A stretch of DNA of 64,000 bases from Bradyrhizobium sp. CIAT3101. Its GTDB lineage: Bacteria > Pseudomonadota > Alphaproteobacteria > Rhizobiales > Xanthobacteraceae. The stretch covers positions 3,183,001-3,247,000 of the forward strand of contig NZ_CP121634.1 in NCBI RefSeq assembly GCF_029714945.1, read 5' to 3'. The notes beneath the pieces are model-generated. The model ran no database searches. It was not told where the DNA came from and saw only the letters and a list, made by a program, of their open reading frames with translations. The translations under genes were made by a program, and so were the position numbers. Of the stretch, positions 15,195-24,660 are shown one piece after another (position 1 is the stretch's first letter; each line of letters opens with the position of its first letter).

Positions 15195-18100
15195 TTACCC
15201 CAGCCGCCCCGCCGCATGCGCGAGCAGCGTGTACACCAGGCCCGTCTCCGAGGTCAGGTGGCTGCGCAGTTCCTGCGGGCCGCGGCCGTCGCGGGCGACT
15301 TCGTCGAGCAGGCGTTCGAACTCGCTGATATAGCGGTCGACCGTGCCCTTGAAGTTGCGGTCGGCGCGATACTTGCGGGCGACCTCGTCGAATGCCTTCT
15401 GGCCGGCGGGCGTGTACAGGCGCTTGGTGAAGGCCTTGTTCTCGCCGCGCTGGTAGCGATCCCACATCTCGGAGGCGAGGTTGCGGTCCATCAGCCGGCC
15501 GATGTCGAGCGACAGCGATTCCAGCGGATTGCCGTTGCTCTGCGGGGCCTGCGGCTGCGGAGCGGGTGCAGCAGTCTGGCGGCCGCGCGGGGCCTCACGA
15601 CCGGCCGGAGCAGGCTGATTGGCGTCGGTGCGGTTCAACAGGTCCGACAGCCAGCCGTCGCGGCCCGGGTCGTTGCCGTTGCTGCCGGGGGCAACCGACG
15701 GAGCCTCGGTGCGACGCGAGGAGGCCGGCATGCCGAGGTCCGGTGGCGGCAGCGTCGAGGCGCTGCCGGTGTCGCGCATGCGCGTCTCGGTGCCACGACC
15801 GCCCGTGCTTGCCATCACCGGCTCTTCCTGGCGCTGGACGGCGACGGAAGCGCGGCCCGCCGTGGTGACGTCGAGGCCGCGGCCATGCTGGGCCACGATG
15901 CGGTTGAGCTCGGCGAGCGCCTCGATCTGGTCGACGATCACCTTGCGCATCTGCGCCGTGCTCTCGGCGGCCTCCTGCGGCATCTCGAGGACGCCACGGC
16001 GCAGCTCGTTGCGGGTGGCCTCGAGCTCGTTGTGCATCTCGAACGCCATCTGCTTCATGCTGGAGACGAGGTTGCCGAACTTCTCCGTCGACTGCTTGAA
16101 CATCGCATCCGCTTCGTCGGTGGTCGTGCGGTAGATGTCGTGCATGGCCTCGATGGTCTGGCGGTGCTCTTCTTCGGACGCCGACCGCACCGCCTCGAAC
16201 TGGCGGGTGATCGCGGCCGAACCTGCGCCGGCGGTCTCCGCGACCACGCGGGCGATGTCGCGGGCACGCTCTTCGGCTGCAGCGAGCGACTCATCGAGCA
16301 GCCCGGTGAAGCGCGACAGGCGCTGGTCGAGATCGGCGGTGCGCAGGTCGATGGTGGTGACCAGCGATTCCAGCGCCGCCTTGCGTTCGGCAAGCGAGGC
16401 GGTGGTGTTCTTGTTGCTCTGCTCGACGACCTGCGCGGCATCGACGAGCGCCTTGCCGTGCGCGTCGAACTGGGTCGACAGCTCGCCGAGATCCTGCAGT
16501 GCCCGCGTGGTCTTCGTGTTGAAGACGTTGAGCTGGTCTTCCAGGTTCTGGGTCGCCGCGCCGTTGCGCGAGGTGACGTCGTTCATCGCCGAGACGAAGT
16601 CGGCGACGCGCGTCACCAGCGCCCGCTCGAGCGAGTTGAGGTTGTCGTGTGCACCGGTCAGCACCTCCTGGAGGAGGATGTTGCCTTCGCGCAGACGCTC
16701 GAACAGGGCGACCGTGTCGGTGCGCAGGATCTTGCTGGTCTCCTGCATCTCGGTGACGGCCGCAATCGACACCTGGCGCGACTGGTCGATCGCCGCACGC
16801 GAGGCCGTCTCGAGGTCCTTCAGCGACCGGCCGACCGCGCTGGTCGCGATCTCGCTCGCCGCGTTGATGGTGCGCGCGACTTCATTGCCGTTGCCCATCA
16901 TGGTCTGCGAGAATGCCGTGCCGCGCGTCTCGATCGACTTCAGCGCGTCGGAGGTGACGCGGTCGATGTCGAGCGTGAGCTGGCTGGTCTTCGAGCCGAT
17001 CGCATCCACGAGCGAGCCGCGCTTGGCGTCGATCATGTTCGAGAGGCGGTCAGCCTGCTGCTGCACGTAGGTGACGATCTCGTCGGTCTTGCCGGTCATG
17101 GCCTGGCCGAAGCTGCTCGAGGCGGAGAGCACCGAGCGCTCGACGTCGGCCGAGCTCGACTTGACCCGCGAGCTCGCCTCGTTGGAGGCGTTGATCAGCG
17201 CATTCTGGGCGTTGAGCGCGCTGGTCTGGATGTCGTTGGTCGCGTTCGCGGTCGCCGTGCTCAGCGCGCGCTCGATCTCGGTCGAGATCGTGCGGATCTG
17301 GCTTGCGGCATCCGCCGAGGTCGAGGTCAGCGAGGTCTGGGCCTCGCGTGCGCTGCTGAGGATGGTCGAGGCGGTGTCGGCACCGACAGCGGTCAGCGTG
17401 CGCTCGATGTCGGTCGTCAGCGACTTGATCTGGGTCGCTGCATCGGTCGACGCGGTGATCAGCGTGCCCTGGGCCTCGCGCACGCCGCTGGTGAGTGCCT
17501 CGATGGTGGCGCCGCCGGCGGTCGCCAGCGCGCGCTGCATCTCGGCTGCGAGCGAACGGACCTGGCCGGTTTGTTCTGCCGAGACAGCAAGAAGGGTGCT
17601 CTGGGCGTCGCGGGCGCTCGCCGTGATCGTCTCGGCGGTGGACTGGCCGACCTGCGAGAGCGAGCGATGCACTTCGGCCGCGAGCGACTTGACCTGGCTC
17701 GCAGCATCCGAGGACGCGTTGACCAGCGTGCTCTGCGCTTCGCGCGCGCCGGTCATGATGCTCTCGGCCGTCGAGGTGCCCGCCATCGAGAGCGAGCGCT
17801 GGACGTCGGAGGACAGCGCCTTGATCTGGTTGGCGGTCTCGGTCGAGGCCGCGATCAGCGTGCCCTGCGCATCGCGGGCGCCGGCCGTGATCGATTCAGC
17901 CGTGCTGGTGCCGGCGAGCGACAGCGAGCGCTGCACGTCGGCAGTGAGCGTCTTGACCTGGTTGGCGGCATCCGACGAGGCGGTGACGAGCGTGGTCTGT
18001 ACCTCGCGGGCGCCGGCCAGGATCGAGGCCGCGGTGGCCGAGCCGGCTGCGGACAGCGTGCGTTCGACGTCGGCGGCGAGCCCCTTGATCTGGTTGGAGG

Positions 18101-20918
18101 CATCGCCCGAGGCCGCGACCAGGGAGGACTGCGCCTCGCGGGCGCTGGTCAGGATCGAGTTCGCAGCGCCGGTGCCGACCGCGGTCAGCGCGCGCTCGAC
18201 CTCGGCGGAGGTCATCTTGAGCTGGGCGTTGACGTCGGAGGAGACCGTCATCAGCGACTGCTGGGCGGTGCGCGCACCGGTCTGGATCGTCTCGCTGGTG
18301 TTGACGACCAGGTTGGTGAGCGAGCGCTCGGCGTCCTCGACATGCGAGCGGATCGCGGTCGAGATCATCTCGGCGCGGGACATCATGTCCTCGCTGGCCT
18401 GGCGGCCGCTGCTCTCGATGCGGCCGGCAACGGCCTCGACACGCGAGCCGAGCAGGTCTTCGAACTGCGCCACGCGGACGTCGATGTCGTTGGCAACCGA
18501 ACCGACCTTGGTCTCGATCGCCTGGTGGATGTCCTGGAAGCGCGCCGTGACCGTGTCGGTCAGGTGCATGCTGCGGCCGTCGATGAGGTCGGCGACGCCG
18601 GTGATGCGGCGGTCGACCGCCTCGATCGCCTGCGCCGTGCCGTCCGTGAGCGTCGAGGTCAGCAAGGTGAGGCGGGTGTCGATCGACTGCACGGCCTGCG
18701 AGGCGCCGTTGGTCAAAGCGGTCGTCAGATAGGTGAGGCGGCTGTCGACGGACTCCAGCGCCTGCGATGCGCCGCTGTTGAACGTCGTCGTGAGGTGCGT
18801 CAGCCGCGTATCGATCGCCTGGATCGACTGCGAGGCGCCGTCGGTCAGCGTCGACGTGAGGTGGGTGAGGCGGGCGTCGATGGACTCGAGCGCCTGCGAT
18901 GCGCCACCCGTGAGTGTCGTCGTGAGGTGCGTCAAGCGCGTGTCGACCGACTGGATCGCCTGGGCGGCACCATCGGTCAGCGACATCGCGAGCGTGTTGA
19001 GACGCCCGTCGATGGTTTCGGTGACGGACTTGGCGCGGGTGTCGAACGACTCCTCGAGCGCGGCCACGCGGCCGATGAGCTGTTCGTCGAAAGTCCTGAT
19101 GTGGCCTTCGATCGTGCCGTCGAGGCTCGTGATCTTGCCGTTGAGCGAGGCGTCGAGATTGGTGACGCGTTCGCCGATCGTGGTCTCGAACTGCACCAGG
19201 CGCTGGTCGAGCACGGCCGTGATCGCACCGCCGTTCGAGGTGAAGCGGGTGTCGAAGTTCTCGACATAGGTCTTCAGCGACTCATGGATGTCGTGGGTGC
19301 GCTGGCCCATGCGTTCGACGATCTCGCCGCCGAAGGTCTTCACGGTGCGGTCGAACTCGGAGATGTGGCGCGTGATCAGGGCACCCAGCGTGCCGGAATC
19401 GCGGGCGAACTTCTCGACCAGCTCGGAACCCTGGTTCTTGACCAACTCGTCGAACGCGCTCATCTGCAGCGACAGCGAGTCGTGCGCGGTCTCGGTCTGG
19501 CTGACGACCTTGGCGACGAGGGTGTTGACCGTGGCGTCGAGCGCCTCGCTCGCCTTGTCGCCCGAGGTCATGATCTGGCCGGCGAGGCGGTTGCCGGCGT
19601 CGTCGATCTTGGCGGAGAGGTCGTTGGAGCGCAGCTCGAGCTCGAGCAGCAGCGAGTCCGACGAATTCTTCAAGGAGTCATGCACCTGCTCGGTGCGCTC
19701 GGAGATGCCGTCGACGATCGCGGCCGAACGCTGCTCGAACTCGCCGGTGATGCGGTCGATGCGCTCGTTCAGCATCTCGTGGACGCGGTCGGCGAGGTCG
19801 ACGAACTCGTCGTGGACGTGGCCGGTCTTGAAGTTGAGGCTGGTGGTCAGCCGCTCGCTGGCGTCGAGCACTGCGCGGGTGGTCTCGGCGCTGGCTTCCT
19901 CGAGGCGGTCGAGCAGGTCGCCGCCACGCTCGCCGAGCGCTAGGATCATGTTGTCGCCGGCGTGGCTCAGCGCACCGGTGATGTGGGCGCCGCGCTCTTC
20001 CAGCGCGCCGGTGATGGATTTCGCGACCTCGTCGACGCGCGAGGCGATCGCGTCCGAGATCAGCGCGATGTCGTGGCGGAGGTCGATCTGCACGCCGGAA
20101 ATGGCGCTGCGGACCTGCTCGGCCTGGCCGACCAGGTTGTCGCGCTGATGCGCGATGTCCTGGAGCAGGGCGCGGATGCGCACCTCGTTGTCGGAATAGG
20201 CGCGCTCGAGCGCGGCGACCTCGTTGGCGACCAGCGTCTCGAGCTCGCCGGCACGCGCGATCGCGCGCTCGATGCCGTCGCCCATCGCCGCGACCTCGCG
20301 GCGGATGGCTTGACCCACGGTGACCATGGAATCGGACGCAGAGCCTTCCGGCTCGGAGAATCGGATCGCGACCTGCGCCATCGCCTGCGCGACCTGGCTC
20401 ATCTGCTGGCCGCGCCAGACCAGGCTGGCGAGGAAGTAGAACAGCATGATCGGCGCAAAGAACATCGTGGCGAGGCCGGCGATCGCCAGCACGCCGCCGC
20501 TCTCGCCCATGGCCGCCCGGATCGAGGGCAGGAAGCCGACCGTCAGCGCGGCGCAGGCCGCAAGCCAGACGACGGTGAAGATGGTCGCGCCGGTGTAGAT
20601 GTTGCGGGCAGGGCGGCCCGTCTGCAGCGACTGGAGCAGCTGGCCGATGGTCTCGCGGTCGTCATTGGCGGCGCGGCGCGAGGCGCGCGGTTCCTCGATC
20701 GGATCGAACACGGCGCGCTCGTTGGCGGCCGGCCGTGGCTCGAATGTCGGCTCGTCGAACGCGGGAGGTGTCGGGGGCGCCACCTGCGGCGCCGTTTCGT
20801 TGCGCATCGATGCGTTGCGGCTGGTGTCGGCAGCCGTGTCGCTGATGTTGAGGGCTTCCTGGATCGCAGAAAGCGCAACTTCTGTGGGGTCTTTGACCTT
20901 CTTGGGAGTGTTGGCCAT
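15195..20918 (-). CDS. Giant coiled-coil membrane protein, GPR/RgsE-like polar growth factor
   Basis: This 1907-residue protein has a Pro-rich cytoplasmic N-terminus, two transmembrane helices (~108-130 and ~141-168), then some 1600 residues of apolipoprotein-like amphipathic helix, and a conserved globular C-terminus (~1795-1907, with SEMWDRYQRGENKAFTKRLYT). This architecture matches GROWTH POLE RING protein of Agrobacterium and RgsE of Sinorhizobium, which form a ring at the growing pole and are needed for rod shape and unipolar growth. Internal repeats are exact in length: six 22-residue units (650-781) and nine 44-residue units (882-1277), both multiples of 11 (hendecads). The ATG start MANTPKKVK at 20918 precedes the N-terminal region directly. 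It is divergent from an Hpt gene, with a CtrA-type box about 180 bp upstream. The homology is by architecture, not alignment. Confidence 0.85.
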   Translation of the reverse strand: MANTPKKVKDPTEVALSAIQEALNISDTAADTSRNASMRNETAPQVAPPTPPAFDEPTFEPRPAANERAVFDPIEEPRASRRAANDDRETIGQLLQSLQTGRPARNIYTGATIFTVVWLAACAALTVGFLPSIRAAMGESGGVLAIAGLATMFFAPIMLFYFLASLVWRGQQMSQVAQAMAQVAIRFSEPEGSASDSMVTVGQAIRREVAAMGDGIERAIARAGELETLVANEVAALERAYSDNEVRIRALLQDIAHQRDNLVGQAEQVRSAISGVQIDLRHDIALISDAIASRVDEVAKSITGALEERGAHITGALSHAGDNMILALGERGGDLLDRLEEASAETTRAVLDASERLTTSLNFKTGHVHDEFVDLADRVHEMLNERIDRITGEFEQRSAAIVDGISERTEQVHDSLKNSSDSLLLELELRSNDLSAKIDDAGNRLAGQIMTSGDKASEALDATVNTLVAKVVSQTETAHDSLSLQMSAFDELVKNQGSELVEKFARDSGTLGALITRHISEFDRTVKTFGGEIVERMGQRTHDIHESLKTYVENFDTRFTSNGGAITAVLDQRLVQFETTIGERVTNLDASLNGKITSLDGTIEGHIRTFDEQLIGRVAALEESFDTRAKSVTETIDGRLNTLAMSLTDGAAQAIQSVDTRLTHLTTTLTGGASQALESIDARLTHLTSTLTDGASQSIQAIDTRLTHLTTTFNSGASQALESVDSRLTYLTTALTNGASQAVQSIDTRLTLLTSTLTDGTAQAIEAVDRRITGVADLIDGRSMHLTDTVTARFQDIHQAIETKVGSVANDIDVRVAQFEDLLGSRVEAVAGRIESSGRQASEDMMSRAEMISTAIRSHVEDAERSLTNLVVNTSETIQTGARTAQQSLMTVSSDVNAQLKMTSAEVERALTAVGTGAANSILTSAREAQSSLVAASGDASNQIKGLAADVERTLSAAGSATAASILAGAREVQTTLVTASSDAANQVKTLTADVQRSLSLAGTSTAESITAGARDAQGTLIAASTETANQIKALSSDVQRSLSMAGTSTAESIMTGAREAQSTLVNASSDAASQVKSLAAEVHRSLSQVGQSTAETITASARDAQSTLLAVSAEQTGQVRSLAAEMQRALATAGGATIEALTSGVREAQGTLITASTDAATQIKSLTTDIERTLTAVGADTASTILSSAREAQTSLTSTSADAASQIRTISTEIERALSTATANATNDIQTSALNAQNALINASNEASSRVKSSSADVERSVLSASSSFGQAMTGKTDEIVTYVQQQADRLSNMIDAKRGSLVDAIGSKTSQLTLDIDRVTSDALKSIETRGTAFSQTMMGNGNEVARTINAASEIATSAVGRSLKDLETASRAAIDQSRQVSIAAVTEMQETSKILRTDTVALFERLREGNILLQEVLTGAHDNLNSLERALVTRVADFVSAMNDVTSRNGAATQNLEDQLNVFNTKTTRALQDLGELSTQFDAHGKALVDAAQVVEQSNKNTTASLAERKAALESLVTTIDLRTADLDQRLSRFTGLLDESLAAAEERARDIARVVAETAGAGSAAITRQFEAVRSASEEEHRQTIEAMHDIYRTTTDEADAMFKQSTEKFGNLVSSMKQMAFEMHNELEATRNELRRGVLEMPQEAAESTAQMRKVIVDQIEALAELNRIVAQHGRGLDVTTAGRASVAVQRQEEPVMASTGGRGTETRMRDTGSASTLPPPDLGMPASSRRTEAPSVAPGSNGNDPGRDGWLSDLLNRTDANQPAPAGREAPRGRQTAAPAPQPQAPQSNGNPLESLSLDIGRLMDRNLASEMWDRYQRGENKAFTKRLYTPAGQKAFDEVARKYRADRNFKGTVDRYISEFERLLDEVARDGRGPQELRSHLTSETGLVYTLLAHAAGRLG
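17088..18275 (-). repeat. Nine tandem 132-bp (44-residue) coding repeats
   Basis: Within the GPR-like gene, residues 882-1277 form nine consecutive units of exactly 44 residues. Each opens with a variant of AREAQSTL and contains a central D/E-V-x-R-x-L segment (ADVERTLS, SDVQRSLS, AEVHRSLS). Units are diverged in sequence but keep length without any indel. 44 equals four hendecads, giving a near-straight helical rod. Confidence 0.9.
18576..18971 (-). repeat. Six tandem 66-bp (22-residue) coding repeats
   Basis: Residues 650-781 of the GPR-like protein form six units of 22 residues patterned GASQAxxSxDTRLTxLTxTL, the last one degenerate (GTAQAIEAVDRRITGVADLI). The 22-residue period is that of exchangeable apolipoproteins and may explain the apolipoprotein-like domain assignment of this family. 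Confidence 0.88.
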
Positions 20919-21311
20919 GTTCAGTCCGAGCCCTCGTTACTTGTACGCGTCCCCCCGCGAGCCCTGCGCGCTGCGCAAGCCCACAGACCGGATCATGCCG
21001 CTTGCGCGGATCTCCGAGCCGTCCCCACCCGGACGGCTTGTCCGCCAATTTCCGCAACATCCTATTGGCAGAGCGTCGCGAATGAAATGCCCGCGATTAA
21101 TACAATCTTAATCATCGTTAACAGGATCGCGCCGTAACACCTTAGGCCTAAATGAAATTCTCCACGGAACTCGGTCGATTGCGGCAACTTTTCGTCAATA
21201 AACGGGCGGATTTGCGTAAAACGGCGCAAACACTTCGTTAACCATTTCCATGCTTCGGTGGGGGCGAACCGCCGGACCGGCGGACCGTCGCGCGATGCCG
21301 GGGCCTGCGCC
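20919..21311. other. Divergent regulatory region between GPR-like and Hpt genes
   Basis: These 393 bp contain no credible gene. They hold the CtrA-type box at 21097-21111 with an extra TTAA half-site at 21118, and a further GTTAACC at about 21238. The stretch is clearly more AT-rich than the flanking genes, as expected for promoters serving both directions. Confidence 0.6.
21097..21121. promoter_or_regulatory. CtrA-type binding site (TTAA-N7-TTAA) with extra half-site
   Basis: TTAA at 21097-21100 and TTAA at 21108-21111 are separated by 7 nt (TACAATC), the full consensus of the alphaproteobacterial cell-cycle regulator CtrA. A third TTAA follows at 21118-21121. The site lies about 180 bp upstream of the GPR-like start and about 200 bp upstream of the Hpt start. 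Actual binding is inference. Confidence 0.6.
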
Positions 21312-21686
21312 ATGACGCCTGAACTGCAACGGATGGACTGGATGCCCTCGCCCCCGCTTGCGCCCATCGACAGCCCCCTCGACCTCGACCACCTCGCGCG
21401 GATGACGCTCGGCGATGCCGAGCTGGAGCAGGAAGTGCTCGCGATGTTCGCCGAGCAGGCGGTCCGGCTGATCGCGGCGATGACGGCGCTGCCGGCCGAG
21501 ACCGGCGCGCTCGCGCACAAGCTCAAGGGCTCGGCGCGTGGGATCGGCGCCTTTGCGGTGGCGGATGCCGCCGCCAGCCTGGAAACCGCGATCCGGATCG
21601 GCCACAACCAGCCCCACGCCTTCGCCGCGCTGAAAGAGGCGGTCGCCGAGGTTCGCGCGGCCATCGCGAGCATCCTCAAGCACTAG
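21312..21686 (+). CDS. Single-domain Hpt phosphotransfer protein
   Basis: This 124-residue protein is little more than a histidine phosphotransfer domain. The motif LAHKLKGSARGIGA carries the phospho-accepting His within HxLKGSA, in a four-helix-bundle context (DLDHLARMTLGDAELEQEVLAMF before it, HAFAALKEAVAEVRAAI after it). Such proteins shuttle phosphate between hybrid kinases and response regulators. The start at ATG 21312 (MTPELQRMDW) is preferred, though GTG 21258 is in frame and neither has a clear ribosome site. No kinase is adjacent; the partners are unknown. It is divergent from the GPR-like gene and shares its CtrA-type box. Confidence 0.83.
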   Translation: MTPELQRMDWMPSPPLAPIDSPLDLDHLARMTLGDAELEQEVLAMFAEQAVRLIAAMTALPAETGALAHKLKGSARGIGAFAVADAAASLETAIRIGHNQPHAFAALKEAVAEVRAAIASILKH

Positions 21687-21730
21687 GCCGGCGCCCCCTT
21701 GGAAGTCGGGGACTTGCGCATTAGTCTTTT

Positions 21731-21783
21731 GTTTTGACGCGTTTTCTTCCCGCGAACCGGTATCCACTTCGCTTGAAAACGCT
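21731..21783. repeat. 53-bp dispersed repeat, copy B
   Basis: This copy matches that at 10791-10843 in length and nearly throughout in sequence (GTTTTGACGCGTTTTCTT then CGCG, ACCGGT, TCCACTTCGCT, GAAAACGCT). It stands between the Hpt gene and the ferredoxin gene, 79 bp before the ferredoxin start. Confidence 0.75.
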
Positions 21784-21861
21784 ATGGCGCTGCCCTGACC
21801 GACCCGTTATAGGACAGCCCGGACCCTCCTTTTTCCCCAGATCGCGGCAGCACGAGCACCC

Positions 21862-22182
21862 ATGGCCAAAATTCACTTTGTCGACCACAAGGGCGAAACC
21901 CGCACGGTGGATGTCGAGAACGGCGCGACCGTGATGGAAGCCGCCATCCGCAACAGCATTCCCGGCATCGAAGCCGAATGCGGCGGCGCCTGCGCCTGCG
22001 CGACCTGTCATGTCTATGTCGACGAAGCCTGGCGCGAGAAGGTTGGCAGCCCGACGCCGATGGAAGAGGACATGCTCGACTTCGGCTTCGACGTGCGCCC
22101 GAACTCGCGCCTGTCCTGCCAGATCAAGGTCGCCGACGAGCTCGACGGGCTCGTGGTGTCGACGCCGGAACGTCAGGCCTGA
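21862..22182 (+). CDS. [2Fe-2S] ferredoxin, adrenodoxin type
   Basis: This 106-residue electron carrier binds a 2Fe-2S cluster through C40, C46, C49 (C-x5-C-x2-C in [11 protein letters not shown]) and C86 (LSCQI). The MEEDMLDF segment between these sites is typical of adrenodoxin or putidaredoxin-like ferredoxins that feed cytochromes P450 or Fe-S biogenesis. An additional Cys44 lies within the cluster loop. ATG 21862 gives the usual N-terminus. A ferredoxin-NADP reductase gene lies 0.7 kb downstream on the same strand, with a thioesterase gene on the other strand in between, so the two may be physiological partners. Confidence 0.92.
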   Translation: MAKIHFVDHKGETRTVDVENGATVMEAAIRNSIPGIEAECGGACACATCHVYVDEAWREKVGSPTPMEEDMLDFGFDVRPNSRLSCQIKVADELDGLVVSTPERQA

Positions 22183-22199
22183 TCCGTCCCTCCAAGAGA

Positions 22200-22244
22200 G
22201 CATGATCTTTCCGGAAAACCGCTACACACTTTTCCGGATCATGC
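22200..22244. repeat. 45-bp palindromic dispersed repeat
   Basis: GCATGATC at 22200-22207 is mirrored by GATCATGC at 22237-22244, with inner arms TTTCCGGAAAA and TTTTCCGGA around a short centre. It lies between the 3' ends of the ferredoxin and thioesterase genes and can form a hairpin on either strand. I recall this sequence as a common intergenic element in Bradyrhizobium and Rhodopseudomonas. Confidence 0.7.
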
Positions 22245-22246
22245 AC

Positions 22247-22714
22247 TTAAGTGCTCGGCGGCGTGACCTCGATGCCGCGCTTGAGCCAGGGTTTGAATTT
22301 CCCGATCACCTCTGCGGTCAGGGGTGCCGGCCGGCGCGTCGCCTCGTCGAGCAAGACGCCGACGGACGTCGCCGACGCGATGCAGGTCCCGTTCGAAAAC
22401 ACGACCTGCTCGAAGGTCACTGACGTGCGCCCGAGCTTGACCACGCCGAGGCCGAGTTCGATCGTGTTCGGCCAGTGCAGCTCGGCGCGGAAATGGATGT
22501 CGAGCCGCACCATGATCCAGGCGAGCCCCGGCGGTGTCAGCCCGTATTCCGGGAGCTTCATCAGCGTGACGCGGCCGGTCTCGAAATAGGTGGCGTAGAC
22601 CGCGTTGTTGACGTGCTGGTTCGGGTCGAGATCGCCGAAGCGGACGTTGTCACTGAGGCGAAAAGGGAAGTCCTCCAGGCGCGGCGTCGTATCGAGGCGG
22701 CTTGGTGCGTTCAC
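22247..22714 (-). CDS. Hotdog-fold acyl-CoA thioesterase (4HBT family)
   Basis: This 155-residue protein has the hallmark of 4-hydroxybenzoyl-CoA-type thioesterases, RFGDLDPNQHVNNAVYATYFE (residues ~25-45), with the catalytic Asp within GDLDPNQHVNN. It should hydrolyse an acyl-CoA; the family is broad (YbgC-like), so the substrate is unknown. Its ATG lies at 22714 and it ends 3 bp from the 45-bp palindromic repeat. It is divergent from the ferredoxin-NADP reductase gene. Confidence 0.85.
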   Translation of the reverse strand: MNAPSRLDTTPRLEDFPFRLSDNVRFGDLDPNQHVNNAVYATYFETGRVTLMKLPEYGLTPPGLAWIMVRLDIHFRAELHWPNTIELGLGVVKLGRTSVTFEQVVFSNGTCIASATSVGVLLDEATRRPAPLTAEVIGKFKPWLKRGIEVTPPST

Positions 22715-22887
22715 CGATTGATCTCCGTCATATCCAACCTCGTTACAGCCCAGTTATTTTGACCCGGCAAGTGGGCGCGGCTGCGGGGCGCTCCCGCTTT
22801 TATGCCTTCCCTGATCCATCCCCGTTGGCTAGACAGTCAGGGTCACCTCTGCCCGCCGGGCGCCGTCCAACCGATAACGACCGATAA

Positions 22888-23925
<1,038 letters not shown>

Positions 23926-24033
23926 TCGCGACGGGAGCGGACGAGCGATGCCCCATGTTCCTGGTGCTGGAATCGTTCGCGAAATCGCCGTAGTCTGCGG
24001 CCATTGCAGTGGCGGCTTAGCAAGGTGATCATA

Positions 24034-24630
24034 ATGCGGAAACTCTTTTCCAGCTTTGGGCTGATCGCGTTCCTCGCGCTGTCGCTCGGCGCGGCGCGCC
24101 CGACTGCGGCACAAGCGCAGCAGCCAACCGCTGCGGGTCTCTGGCAGAAGGTCGAGGACGGCAAGACGGTGGGCTGGTTCCTCTTCATCGACCACAACGG
24201 CATCTTCGAAGGCGTCATCGCCAAGACGTTTCCGCGCCCCGGCGACGATCCGAACGAAGCCTGCACGAAATGCACGGACGATCGCAAGAACCAGCCGGTG
24301 CTCGGCCTCTCCTTCATCCGCGACATGAAGCGTGACGGGTTGAAGTATGAGGGCGGCAACGTCGTCAATCCGCGTGACGGCAACATCTGGAAGGCCAAGA
24401 TGACGGTGAGCCCGGATGGTCAGGTCCTGACCATGCGCGGCTTCCTCGGCATTTCCCTGTTCGGCAAGGACGAGACCTGGCAGCGTTTGCCGGATACAAG
24501 TATGGCCGAAGTCGATCCCGCCATCATCGCGAAATATCTCCCCGCGCAGGCCGCCGCGACCAAGCCGGCGCCCGTGCCCGCGACCAAAAAAGGTGGCGCG
24601 ATGATGATGGCGCCGGCGGCCAAGAAGTAG
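24034..24630 (+). CDS. Exported DUF2147 protein
   Basis: This 198-residue protein begins with a clear signal peptide ([20 protein letters not shown], cleavage near AQAQQ), followed by a DUF2147-like domain ([61 protein letters not shown]). DUF2147 proteins are periplasmic, lipocalin-like in fold, and of unknown function. Residues CTKCTDD near the centre hold two cysteines. The tail is Ala/Pro/Lys-rich. ATG 24034 is chosen over 24004 because AAGGTGAT precedes it and it begins the signal peptide. Confidence 0.82.
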   Translation: MRKLFSSFGLIAFLALSLGAARPTAAQAQQPTAAGLWQKVEDGKTVGWFLFIDHNGIFEGVIAKTFPRPGDDPNEACTKCTDDRKNQPVLGLSFIRDMKRDGLKYEGGNVVNPRDGNIWKAKMTVSPDGQVLTMRGFLGISLFGKDETWQRLPDTSMAEVDPAIIAKYLPAQAAATKPAPVPATKKGGAMMMAPAAKK

Positions 24631-24660
24631 ACGGCTTTCACGCCGCCCGGGCAACGGACA

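Noticed and set aside
17088..18971. Regular DNA repeats suspected as a CRISPR array or satellite
   Set aside because: The periods are 66 and 132 bp, the repeats are diverged and in frame, and no constant direct repeat with unique spacers is seen. They encode protein repeats.
15216..19943. 1575-codon open frame on the plus strand
   Set aside because: It is antisense to the GPR-like gene. Its translation is Arg/Gly/Leu/Asp-rich without hydrophobic or family motifs, as expected from the codon bias and repeats of the true gene.
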